DNA from: Marinilabilia salmonicolor
Lineage (GTDB): Bacteria > Bacteroidota > Bacteroidia > Bacteroidales > Marinilabiliaceae
DNA: 64,000 nt
Direction: 5' to 3'
Assembly: GCF_003003035.1 (NCBI RefSeq)
Contig: NZ_PVTS01000007.1
Span: forward strand, 175,445-239,444
Positions 23,961-32,649 of this stretch are shown here, one piece after another (positions within the stretch are counted from its first letter, which is position 1; each line of letters starts with the position of its first letter). The notes under the pieces are model-generated. The model made no database searches and was not told the origin of the DNA. It worked only from the letters and a program-made list of their open reading frames with translations. Made by a program: the position numbers and the translations under genes.

Positions 23961-24116
23961 TCTGCCCATAAAGTACCATTTGCGTCGTTACCCTTGCCGC
24001 CAAAATACTCATTCACCCAAGTAAACCCCGTTTTTGGCGGCTTCCCAAGCCTAGCAACTGGCACTTTCTGAACAGACACAGCGAACTTGAGAAACTTTAC
24101 TTAGTTTATAGACGGG
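23961..24116. repeat. Family A intergenic repeat, copy A3
   Basis: TCTGCCCATAAAGTACCA at the left and CTTAGTTTATAGACGGG at the right. The inner hairpin 23996-24041 pairs GCCGCCAAAA with TTTTTGGCGGC around CATTCAC-CCA-AGTAAACCCC. The right part is nearly identical to A2. The last 16 bp overlap the 3' end of the radical SAM gene at 24101. Confidence 0.85.
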
Positions 24117-25054
24117 CTATATAATCGCCCTTGCCAGGTATTTTGGGCCAGCATTCGTTTGCGTACCATCTCTACGATCTGAAAATTTTTCAGACCCCAG
24201 CGGGGGGCCAGCAGCAATTCATAGGGTGCCTGACTGGCCAATCGTTCCACCACAATGGAGGGATTCAAACGTTCAAGAAAATCAATAACTATTTCAATGT
24301 ATTCATCCGGATCAAGGACTCTGTACTGATCCGGATCTGCTTGATATTTTCGTCCCAAATCAGATCCTTTAACATACTGAAGCTGATGAAGTTTCAGGTA
24401 ATTCAGTGGGAGCTCAGATAAAATATCCGCATGCGATAACATCACTTCATTGGATTCTCCGGGGAGTCCCATTATTAAATGGCCGCCCACAGGTAATCCC
24501 ACTTTATTCAGCTTTAGAATGGCCTCGCGGGTCTCCTCAAAGGTATGCCCCCTGTTTACATGCTTCAGGGTTTCTTCGTTAGTCGATTCAATACCCAGTT
24601 CCACCACCACATAATAATCCTTCTGCAATTGGGCAAAGTACTCAATCAACTCATCAGGAAGACAATCGGGGCGGGTGCCAACAACCAGTCCGACAATCCC
24701 CGGATGGTTTAATGCTTCTTCATACATCTGTTTCAGTTGATCCAAAGGCCCGTAAGTATTGGTATAGGCCTGAAAATAGGCAAGGTACAATTGGTCGGGG
24801 TATCTGGCACGGAAAAAGGACATCCCGGTTTCCAGCTGGTTGGCAATACTCATTCCCGGTTCACAATAATCCGGATTAAATGTTTTATTGTTACAGAATG
24901 TACATCCACCTGTGCCTCTGCTACCATCCCGGTTGGGGCAGGTAAATCCTACATTCAGAGAAAGTTTCTGAACGCGGTTGTTAAATTTGTTACGCAGAAA
25001 GTTACTGTAATCGTTGAAAGGATTATGGTGGCCCCAGGGGTATTTATAAGACAT
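24101..25054 (-). CDS. TIGR01212-family radical SAM protein (YhcC-like)
   Basis: 317 residues. The atypical cluster motif is 'VGFTCPNRDGSRGTGGCTFC' (C39, C51, C54), characteristic of this family, followed by 'YLAYFQAYTNTYGPLDQLK' and 'GHLIMGLPGES'. Role unknown; Elp3-related. The final codons (SPSIN and the TAA) are read from the end of repeat A3, so repeat insertion may have reshaped the C-terminus. Confidence 0.92.
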   Translation of the reverse strand: MSYKYPWGHHNPFNDYSNFLRNKFNNRVQKLSLNVGFTCPNRDGSRGTGGCTFCNNKTFNPDYCEPGMSIANQLETGMSFFRARYPDQLYLAYFQAYTNTYGPLDQLKQMYEEALNHPGIVGLVVGTRPDCLPDELIEYFAQLQKDYYVVVELGIESTNEETLKHVNRGHTFEETREAILKLNKVGLPVGGHLIMGLPGESNEVMLSHADILSELPLNYLKLHQLQYVKGSDLGRKYQADPDQYRVLDPDEYIEIVIDFLERLNPSIVVERLASQAPYELLLAPRWGLKNFQIVEMVRKRMLAQNTWQGRLYSPSIN

Positions 25055-25160
25055 GAAGTGCTTTTTGCAGCAAAGATAAAGAAAAAAATCACCTATTTCT
25101 TAAGTACCAATCATCCAACAAATAGGAAATATCAAGAGAATCCAGCCTCTATAGAAAGCA

Positions 25161-27086
25161 TCAATGGCTTATAATCAAGGATTTATTAATACAACTAACC
25201 AGTATTTCACGGGAAATTGGCTTACTCACAACATCATTAAGTCCGTTTTCGGCAATTTTCTTATTCTCTTTTTGTTTTGTTTTGTCTGCTAATCCAAGAA
25301 TCACAACATTCGGATTCATACTTTTGAGTTGTCGTCCTACCCTTTCTCCCTCATTATCACGCATATTCAAATCCAGCAGAATTAAATCAATATTACCATG
25401 CTCACGACAGGTTTTAATTGCCTTAACAGCTGTGGGTGCTTTAAAAATACGCATATTGTCTCCGAAGTCACGCAAAATAATTTCACGGATAAAAATATAC
25501 TCCATTTCATCAACTCCTGCAATGAGCAAATTGTATTGATCTAAATTTGAAGAACTACCGCCAATATATTTTTTTTCGGACGAACCAGATGAAGCATCTT
25601 TTCTCAGCCATAGATCAAAATAAAAAACAGAACCTTTTCCGGGGGTGGAATCAACCATTATCCGGCTTCCCATTTTATCGATTATTCTTGAGGCAATAGT
25701 CAGACCAAGTCCATTGCCACCGAAAGCTCTTGTTGCTCCACTATCGGTTTGATAAAAAGGCTGAAAAACAAGGCTCTGCATATCAGGAGCAATTCCTACG
25801 CCCGTATCTTCAACATAAAACCTGATTTTATCACCACTTTTTAAACAACCAAAATAAATATTTCCCTCTTTTGTGAATTTAACGGCATTAGACAAAAGAT
25901 TTTCCATTACTTGTCTCAACCGTGCGGAGTCAAGATAAACGGTTGCATTCTCAAATTCAGCCTCAACCATGGGTTTATTCATTTTAACACGGCTTCCGGT
26001 ATTGTCAGAAAATGATTTAAACAGGGACATCATAAAACCGGGTAACCGAATCGGGCTTTTTTTCAAAACCACATTGTCCGTTTCCATTTTACTGATGTCC
26101 ATTATATCATCCACAATCCCTAACAACCGGTGGGTTGACTCAATAACAATCTGAAGATATGAATTGCGCTTATCATCAGGGGTATCGGACATCTTTGCCA
26201 ACTCTGAAAACCCGAGAATTGCATTCATGGGCGTCCTGATTTCGTGGGACATATTTTGCAAAAATGCAGCCTTTAACACTTCACTCTCCCGTGCTTTCTG
26301 CCTTATATCAATAAGCTCTTGATAGCACTTCTTTTTCTCTGTAATGTCTTCTTTTAGGGCTATAAAATGAGTGTTTATTCCTTCAGGATCAAATACCGGA
26401 ACAATAGTTGCTTTTTCAAAAAATAATTCTCCATTACTCCTTTTATTAATAAACTCCCCTCTCCAAACTGCCCCCATTTTAATAGTCTTCCATAACTGTT
26501 CATAATCATCAGGTGGAACCAGACCGGATTTTAGTAATCCCGGCTTTTCCCCTATGACTTGGTCAGCAGAATAACCCGAAACTTCTATAAAAGCATCATT
26601 CACATACTCAATGGTTCCCTCATTATCTGTAATCATAACAGAAACAGGGCTAAGTTTCAGTGCTTCTGAAAATATGCTGAAATCACCTTCACTTCCATGA
26701 GATAGAAAGTTACCTTCAAAAGACTTTTCTTTCTTATTTGGCTGAACTGATTCTTCGGCCCTTAAAGTCGTTATGGTAGTGATGATTATGGAATCATTAA
26801 GAATTTTACTTTCAAACTTTAAATTTCTTTGTGAATCAAACAAAGTACTAATCCCAACATTCTGTTTTTGCCATAACTTAGCCAGAATGGAAAAGAAATC
26901 AGATTTTTCTGAATTGGATTGATTTTTTTGGAAAGAATCGAATAAATTCGGATACAGTCTCCGAAATTCCTTGTTGGTACCAGTTAAATCAAATTTCAAA
27001 ACCTGATCATCCCCATCAGTTATAACCTTATGGCACACTGATGCAACCGGTAAATTGTCAAATATTTCCTGATACAAGTTGTCCAT
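25161..27086 (-). CDS. Hybrid PAS histidine kinase
   Basis: 641 residues, no obvious membrane segment. An N-terminal PAS-like region (1-110), a canonical PAS/PAC (about 140-250, 'VMITDNEGTIEYVNDAF'), HisKA with H281 in 'NMSHEIRTPMNAILGF', HATPase ('MENLLSNAVKFTKEGN', 'VEDTGVGIAPD', 'GGNGLGLTIAS') and a C-terminal receiver. The receiver keeps 'DLILLDLNMRDNEG' and the 'SKPIS' lysine, but the usual acidic pair is replaced by 'IAGVDE', so phosphotransfer may be weak. No regulator is adjacent; it could pass phosphate to a separate receiver such as the one at 1373 (speculative). Confidence 0.9.
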   Translation of the reverse strand: MDNLYQEIFDNLPVASVCHKVITDGDDQVLKFDLTGTNKEFRRLYPNLFDSFQKNQSNSEKSDFFSILAKLWQKQNVGISTLFDSQRNLKFESKILNDSIIITTITTLRAEESVQPNKKEKSFEGNFLSHGSEGDFSIFSEALKLSPVSVMITDNEGTIEYVNDAFIEVSGYSADQVIGEKPGLLKSGLVPPDDYEQLWKTIKMGAVWRGEFINKRSNGELFFEKATIVPVFDPEGINTHFIALKEDITEKKKCYQELIDIRQKARESEVLKAAFLQNMSHEIRTPMNAILGFSELAKMSDTPDDKRNSYLQIVIESTHRLLGIVDDIMDISKMETDNVVLKKSPIRLPGFMMSLFKSFSDNTGSRVKMNKPMVEAEFENATVYLDSARLRQVMENLLSNAVKFTKEGNIYFGCLKSGDKIRFYVEDTGVGIAPDMQSLVFQPFYQTDSGATRAFGGNGLGLTIASRIIDKMGSRIMVDSTPGKGSVFYFDLWLRKDASSGSSEKKYIGGSSSNLDQYNLLIAGVDEMEYIFIREIILRDFGDNMRIFKAPTAVKAIKTCREHGNIDLILLDLNMRDNEGERVGRQLKSMNPNVVILGLADKTKQKENKKIAENGLNDVVSKPISREILVSCINKSLIISH

Positions 27087-27226
27087 AAATCAACACTGAT
27101 AAGCTCCTTTCAATAATAGTTGTTCATCGAATCATATCTATTCCCAAATCATAGAGGTATTCAAAACATAACGAAATTTTGGAACAATTAGTTACTATAA
27201 AAAAGCACAAAATTTACTTATCCAAT

Positions 27227-27994
27227 TCAGTCAACAATCTCAAAATAATCCCCATCTTTCCAGGCAGGAAACTTTTCTCTGAAAGCATTCATTTCATCTC
27301 TGTCCAGGTCTGCATAAAGAATATTGGGATTTTCCGAAGATTTCCGGGAGATTATTGCACCTTTGGGTGATAGTACTACAGACCCTCCTTGATAGTCAAT
27401 GCCGGGAGCCTTTCCGGTTCTGTTTACCCCCAACACATAACATTGATTTTCGATAGCCCGTGCTTTCAACAAGGTGTTCCACACATCCTGCCTTACCGCG
27501 GGCCAGTTGGCCACATAAATCAGGATATCATAATCATTTCGGTTACGACTCCAAACCGGGAAGCGAAGGTCGTAACAAACCTGTGGGAGTATCCGCCATT
27601 CGCCCAAAGAAAAAATTTTTCTCTCTTTCCCGGCACTATAGTGGTTTTGCTCTTCACTCATTCTAAACAAATGGCGCTTATCATAATACTTCACTTTTAC
27701 TGCAGGAGATGCAAAATAGAAACGATTGTAAAAGTTGTTCTCTTCCGAAGCGATGGAGCTTCCTGCTAAGGAGAATTGATATTTTTCAGCCATTAACTGC
27801 AACCACCGGGGAGTCTCTGTTAACGCAGAAGAGGCTATTTTTTCCGGATTCATGGTAAAGCCTGTTGTAAACATTTCAGGCAAAACAACCAGGGAACAAT
27901 TATTTTCCAGACGCTCAAAAAGGTTTTCAAACATTTTGAGATTTCTGTCAATATTTTCCCAATATAACTCGGGTTGCAATAAGGCTACTTTCAT
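27227..27994 (-). CDS. Nitrilase-superfamily omega-amidase (YafV/Nit2 type)
   Basis: 255 residues. The catalytic triad is readable as E40 ('VVLPEMFTTGF'), K106 ('YYDKRHLF') and C140 ('LPQVCYDLRFPVWSRN'). Relatives hydrolyse alpha-ketoglutaramate or alpha-ketosuccinamate in methionine salvage and glutamine transamination; this substrate is inferred from similarity. It starts 22 bp after the PBP4 gene and ends the ADH-DUF6340-PBP4-amidase run. Confidence 0.9.
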   Translation of the reverse strand: MKVALLQPELYWENIDRNLKMFENLFERLENNCSLVVLPEMFTTGFTMNPEKIASSALTETPRWLQLMAEKYQFSLAGSSIASEENNFYNRFYFASPAVKVKYYDKRHLFRMSEEQNHYSAGKERKIFSLGEWRILPQVCYDLRFPVWSRNRNDYDILIYVANWPAVRQDVWNTLLKARAIENQCYVLGVNRTGKAPGIDYQGGSVVLSPKGAIISRKSSENPNILYADLDRDEMNAFREKFPAWKDGDYFEIVD

Positions 27995-28016
27995 AAACCT
28001 TCGGTTTTATAATATT

Positions 28017-29447
28017 TCATTCAATCAGTGTGTTCAAAAACAAATCTGTCATATAATCCTCCAACACCTCCCTAGCCTCCTTTGTTTCAAGATCATGATG
28101 ATTAATAATTATAGAAAAAGCAAATGGTTCTTCGCCTGATGGAAAAAAATATCCTGCATAGCCCAAAACATCCTGCATTGAACCACTTTTACCATAAATT
28201 TTTCCCTGTAAAGAAGGATGACGCCACATATATTTTAAAGTTCCGTAATGCCCGTTTCGGGAGAGAGAATTCTTAAATTCGGAAAATAACGGACTCTCCT
28301 GATAAAGATGCTCCAACATTCCGACCATAAAAGTGGATGAAAGTTTATTAAGGGGTGAAAGCCCGCTACCATCAGCAATTCCAAGATAAGCATTTGCGGT
28401 TTTATCTTTCCAGAACCGGTCAACCTCCGACAACCCTCTATCCCAGACAGAGAGAAGAGAATCATCCTTCATAAGCCCCAATGAGAGCAATAAATGATCC
28501 GCAAAAAGATTGATACTTCGCTGGTTGGTTTCTGCAATTATTTCTGACAAAAGAGGAGATTTTATTTCTCCAATCAGTCTGCTCTGTTTCTTCCAACTGT
28601 CATGAAGTATGCGCTCTACAGGGATTTTAGTTTCCCTGCGAAAGAGATCCTGTACCTCATTGCCAAAAGTAATACCCGGATGTGGAAGCGCTCCTTTAAT
28701 GGTAAATGATTTACGTGCAGCAGGCATAGAACCTCTTATTTGCCACTCTTCCTGCCCGGGAACTCCGTAGATGTATGCACTGTCCTTATTATGTGCAGCC
28801 GACCGCACAAAGCTTGTGAAAGTAATATTGTTTTGAGGAGGGTTAACCGCAGTTACTTTACAGATCTCTCCCACCCGGGCCGGAGATTGCAGCATCAATT
28901 CGAAAGTATTATCCCGCCACGAAAGTCCCGCCGGGGGTGCTCCGTAATAATTCCCCATATCTTCCCACAGTCTCTTTGAAGGGTACCTGAATGGATCAAA
29001 ACAATTTTCATCAATCAGAATTTTACCTGTGATGCCAGTGATGCCCTCCTTTCTTAAAAATCCTGCCACCTGCTGAATAACAATATCGGGGTGGTTATCT
29101 TCAAAATATTTTGAGCCAAGAGTGGGATCACCTGAACCTTCAATAATCAGGTTGCCCTGAAGGATTCCGTTTTCAACAGGTCCCGAAACATAAAAACGTG
29201 TGGAATATTGAAAACCTGGCCCCAATTGCTCCAACGCCGTGGCTGTAGTTACCAGTTTCATCAGACTGGCAGAAATCATTGCTTTTTCGCCATTCTGGGA
29301 GGTTAGCGTTTCTCCGGTTTTTAAATTTCTGACAACAATGGAATATGAAGAATGCGCCGGAAGCCTGCTCATCAAATCCTGAGATTTCACAGGAGTCGAA
29401 ACAAGAATCAGCAATAAAATCAATATACCTGCGAAAGGTTTATTCAT
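28017..29447 (-). CDS. dacB: D-alanyl-D-alanine carboxypeptidase/endopeptidase (PBP4, peptidase S13)
   Basis: Trims peptidoglycan peptides in the periplasm. 476 residues from the ATG at 29447, which sits inside the last codons of the upstream gene (8-bp overlap) and exposes a signal peptide (NKPFAGILILLLILVSTPVKS). Active-site motifs: S61-L-M-K64 ('MISASLMKLV'), the SxN motif in 'ETNQRSINLFAD', and 'YGKSGSM'. Normal length. A longer in-frame start at 29504 would bury the signal. Confidence 0.93.
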   Translation of the reverse strand: MNKPFAGILILLLILVSTPVKSQDLMSRLPAHSSYSIVVRNLKTGETLTSQNGEKAMISASLMKLVTTATALEQLGPGFQYSTRFYVSGPVENGILQGNLIIEGSGDPTLGSKYFEDNHPDIVIQQVAGFLRKEGITGITGKILIDENCFDPFRYPSKRLWEDMGNYYGAPPAGLSWRDNTFELMLQSPARVGEICKVTAVNPPQNNITFTSFVRSAAHNKDSAYIYGVPGQEEWQIRGSMPAARKSFTIKGALPHPGITFGNEVQDLFRRETKIPVERILHDSWKKQSRLIGEIKSPLLSEIIAETNQRSINLFADHLLLSLGLMKDDSLLSVWDRGLSEVDRFWKDKTANAYLGIADGSGLSPLNKLSSTFMVGMLEHLYQESPLFSEFKNSLSRNGHYGTLKYMWRHPSLQGKIYGKSGSMQDVLGYAGYFFPSGEEPFAFSIIINHHDLETKEAREVLEDYMTDLFLNTLIE

Positions 29448-30492
29448 AAATCCCGTATTGTTTGTCCAGTTTTTTCTTCTCCTGGAGTCTGGCTGAAAGT
29501 TCAATATAGTAGTCCTTAGCCATTTTGTGCTCGTAGCTGTTCATACCTAAGCCTCCGGCTTCCTGAAAATGCTCGAGGGCTCTGTAAGCCCAGGATGTGG
29601 CCTCCAGAAAATTCCCTTTTATTTCCTGTGACAAAGCCAGATTGTATGCAGCCCGGGCTTTTTGTTTTTTTTTCCCGTTTTCATAAATGTAATACCAAAC
29701 TTTTCCTGCCTCATCCCAGTCGCCCCTATTCATATGAATTTGGGCCTCATAAAACAGCGGATGACCTTTTTTAAAGAAAAACCGGGTTTCACTTTGCCAT
29801 GTGGGAGATACATAATCGGAATACTGAAAACCGGCATACAAAGCTGCTTCTTTCAATGCATTTCGTATGGCTGGCAGTTTTTCCACTGCATTCCCTACGG
29901 TAAGTCCTGCCCCATCCCAAAAAATTGTATCTCTCTGTAAGTGCACATCAAGAATATCGTTGGAAAGATTATTGTGGATTTTCCAATAAGCAGTAGTTCT
30001 TGCATCCAAGGTAGCATAATACTGACCTTCAATGTCAATCACATTAATTACCGTTCCATATTCATAATGTCCAAGTTCAATTACAGCCTGTGCATTGTAT
30101 TTTGCACAAAGAGAGTCCACAACAATGGGTGAAAGTTGAGCCATCGGCTCTCCTTTCTCTGGAGAATTCAAAGGTTGATTTACTATATAAACCGAATCAA
30201 AAAAAGCCTTTGACTGTAAAGATTCAACAAGCGACTGGTTGATCTGCATTCCAAAATCTTCCACAAAAATAGAATCAATGGTATATTCCATTCTAGGGAC
30301 CTTTATTTTGTGGATTCCTTTGTCTTCAGGTCTAAAAGGATAAGCATTGTCCACCACAACAACAGAGGCAATCTCAACCGGTAAAGCCACGTCGGCGGGT
30401 TTAAGCACATCCAGTTCAATGGTTGAATACGAAACACACCCCGGCAATAAAAATACCAAACCGGGTAAGATCCATTTTTTGATTCGGTTCAT
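29440..30492 (-). CDS. DUF6340 lipoprotein with TPR-like C-terminus
   Basis: 350 residues. Lipobox 'VFLLPGC' with C19. The N-terminal part ('SVVVVDNAYPFRPEDKG', 'AQAVIELGHYEYG') matches the Bacteroidota DUF6340 pattern; the C-terminal 120 residues are helical repeats ('KARAAYNLALSQEIKGNFLE'). Function unknown, cell-envelope location. It overlaps dacB by 8 bp, and its start is 12 bp behind the alcohol dehydrogenase gene. Confidence 0.85.
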   Translation of the reverse strand: MNRIKKWILPGLVFLLPGCVSYSTIELDVLKPADVALPVEIASVVVVDNAYPFRPEDKGIHKIKVPRMEYTIDSIFVEDFGMQINQSLVESLQSKAFFDSVYIVNQPLNSPEKGEPMAQLSPIVVDSLCAKYNAQAVIELGHYEYGTVINVIDIEGQYYATLDARTTAYWKIHNNLSNDILDVHLQRDTIFWDGAGLTVGNAVEKLPAIRNALKEAALYAGFQYSDYVSPTWQSETRFFFKKGHPLFYEAQIHMNRGDWDEAGKVWYYIYENGKKKQKARAAYNLALSQEIKGNFLEATSWAYRALEHFQEAGGLGMNSYEHKMAKDYYIELSARLQEKKKLDKQYGIYE

Positions 30493-30504
30493 AGAATAGA
30501 AGTA

Positions 30505-31668
30505 TTACAAAGCTCTTTTCAGAATGGCAACCACATCCTCAGCATCCAATCGTCTGAAAGAGCCGATTTTACCAAATATACAAGCTTTTTTACCCATTTC
30601 GTCGAAATGATCACCGGGAATTTGTGCCTCTGAAAGAGTTGCAGGCATTCCCAAAGAATTGAAAAATGCCCGGACAGCATTGATTCCTTTTTCTGCGGCT
30701 TTCCGATCATCCGGCTCTTCCACTTTCCACACATTTCGTGCCATTTGAGCAAATTTGGGTGCTGTTTCTTCATTTAGCACATATTGCATCCACACCGGAT
30801 GAATAATGGCCAGTCCGGCACCGTGTGTAAGATCATAAATGGCGCTGACCTCATGCTCAATGCCATGCGTAGCCCAATCGCCCGTTTTCTTACCGGTAAG
30901 GGTAAGTCCGTTTAATGCCAGACTACCGGCCCACAGCAAATTGGCACGTGCCTCATAGTTTTCGGGCTCTTCAAGAGCAATAGGCCCGTATTTGATACAA
31001 GTTTTCAAGATAGATTCGGCAATCGTATCCTGAACAAATGTACCCTCTCCCGGAGCAAAATAGTTCTCAAAAATATGACTCATAATATCCACCGTCCCTG
31101 CAGCTGTGTGGTACTGATTCACCGAAAAAGTATAGGTGGGATCCAAAACTGAGAATTTAGGAACCAAAAGCGGACTTCCCATGCCTCTTTTTTCCTGTGT
31201 CTCTTCATTGGTAATCACGGCATTTCCGTTCATTTCTGAACCAGTGGCGGCAAGTGTTAAAACGGTTCCCAAAGGAAGGGGATTTTCCACCCGGGCCTTT
31301 TGCATGGGGAAATCCCAGGCATCACCCTCATAATTAACCGCTGCCGCAATGGCTTTCGATGCATCAATGACACTTCCGCCTCCAATGGCCAGAATAAAAT
31401 CAATATTATTCTCGCGACATAGTTTCACACCATCTCTTACTGATGTGACACGGGGATTTGGCTGAATACCAGGCAACTCAACAAAAAACAGATCATTCTC
31501 CTTTAGCTGTTTCACTACCTGATCATACAAACCGATTCGTTTCACAGATCCCCCTCCATAGGTCAGCAATACCCTGGAACCATGTGCCTTGATCTCTTTA
31601 GCTGTATCAGCAACTTTGTCTTTCCCAAACAATATTTTCGTTGGGACATGATAATTGAAATTTTGCAT
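30505..31668 (-). CDS. Iron-containing alcohol dehydrogenase (YqhD/BDH type)
   Basis: 387 residues. 'GGGSVIDASKAIA' binds the cofactor; metal ligands are expected in 'GTVDIMSHIFENYF' (D, H) and 'THGIEHEVSAIYDLTHGAG' (H, H). These enzymes reduce aldehydes such as butyraldehyde or methylglyoxal with NADPH, consistent with fermentation. First gene of the minus-strand run ending with the omega-amidase; a terminator separates it from fabG. Confidence 0.93.
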   Translation of the reverse strand: MQNFNYHVPTKILFGKDKVADTAKEIKAHGSRVLLTYGGGSVKRIGLYDQVVKQLKENDLFFVELPGIQPNPRVTSVRDGVKLCRENNIDFILAIGGGSVIDASKAIAAAVNYEGDAWDFPMQKARVENPLPLGTVLTLAATGSEMNGNAVITNEETQEKRGMGSPLLVPKFSVLDPTYTFSVNQYHTAAGTVDIMSHIFENYFAPGEGTFVQDTIAESILKTCIKYGPIALEEPENYEARANLLWAGSLALNGLTLTGKKTGDWATHGIEHEVSAIYDLTHGAGLAIIHPVWMQYVLNEETAPKFAQMARNVWKVEEPDDRKAAEKGINAVRAFFNSLGMPATLSEAQIPGDHFDEMGKKACIFGKIGSFRRLDAEDVVAILKRAL

Positions 31669-31700
31669 ATCTATTCGTTTAGTGTACGTAATTTAAACAA

Positions 31701-31733
31701 TAAAAGGCACCTTCAGTTTGAAAGTACCTTTTA
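31701..31733. terminator. Terminator after fabG
   Basis: On the minus strand AAAAGGTAC pairs with GTGCCTTTT around TTTCAAACTGAAG, then ATTGTTT. Nearly symmetrical, so it may work on both strands. Confidence 0.65.
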
Positions 31734-31756
31734 ATATTTTTAATCGAGGAAATGAA

Positions 31757-32503
31757 TCATGTATTCATTCCACCACAAACATTAATTACCTGGCCGGACA
31801 CATAAGAAGATAGGTCCGATCCCAAATAAACACATGTATTGGCTACATCTTCGGGAGTTCCGCCACGTTTCAACGGAATTTGGTTTTCCCAGGCCTTCCG
31901 AACATCATCTGGCAGAGCACCGGTCATCTCAGTAATGATAAATCCGGGTGCAATTGCGTTACTGCGAATTCCGCGTGATCCCAGCTCCTTTGCAATGGAT
32001 TTGGTAAACCCAATCAAGCCGGCTTTCGATGCACTGTAATTGGACTGTCCTGCATTCCCTGATACACCCACAACCGAACTCATATTGATGATGGATCCGG
32101 AACGTTGCTTAAGCATTGTTTTCTGAACAGCTTTGGTAAAGTTAAAAGCAGACTTCAGATTCACGGTAATTACTGCATCCCACTGATCTTCGGTCATTCT
32201 CATCAGCAGCGTATCCTTGGTGATTCCGGCATTGTTGACCAGGATATCAACCTGACCAAATTCTTTTACAATTTCATCAACAACCTGCTGAGTTTCCTCA
32301 AATTTTGCAGCATTAGAAGCATATCCTTTGGCTTTAACACCCATTGCTTCAATCTCTTTCTCAGTAGCCTGAGCAGCTTCGTTGTATTCCAAATCGGTAA
32401 ACGCAACATTGCATCCTTCGGCAGCAAATCGAAGAGCGATAGCCTTACCTATTCCCCGGGCTGCGCCGGTCACAATTGCGGTTTTTCCTTCTAGTAATTT
32501 CAT
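31757..32503 (-). CDS. fabG: 3-oxoacyl-ACP reductase
   Basis: 248-residue SDR of the FabG type: 'VTGAARGIGKAIALRFA', 'NNAGITKDTLLMRMTEDQWD', catalytic 'NMSSVVGVSGNAGQSNYSAS' with YSASK, and the tail 'SSYVSGQVINVCGGM'. It performs the first reduction of fatty-acid elongation. It is not beside acpP or fabF here. A 28-bp motif at 32568-32595, 65 bp upstream, recurs before the lipoprotein gene at 51719. Confidence 0.95.
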   Translation of the reverse strand: MKLLEGKTAIVTGAARGIGKAIALRFAAEGCNVAFTDLEYNEAAQATEKEIEAMGVKAKGYASNAAKFEETQQVVDEIVKEFGQVDILVNNAGITKDTLLMRMTEDQWDAVITVNLKSAFNFTKAVQKTMLKQRSGSIINMSSVVGVSGNAGQSNYSASKAGLIGFTKSIAKELGSRGIRSNAIAPGFIITEMTGALPDDVRKAWENQIPLKRGGTPEDVANTCVYLGSDLSSYVSGQVINVCGGMNT

Positions 32504-32567
32504 TTCAAAATCTGGTTTAAGTTTCTGATTCTAACTCTACAAAAACAAACTTTAATTTTATTTCGAA

Positions 32568-32595
32568 CTGTAAAGATGTTAAAACTTTTGTAATT
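32568..32595 (-). promoter_or_regulatory. Shared upstream motif, copy 1
   Basis: Minus-strand CAAAAGTTTTAACATCTTTA, in a 28-bp block matching 51744-51771 at 25 positions and in the same orientation relative to its gene. Probably a promoter or operator. Confidence 0.45.
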
Positions 32596-32649
32596 AGCGG
32601 AGTATTTAAAACTATTTTAACAGCTTAGAACCACCATTAACGCTGTAAA

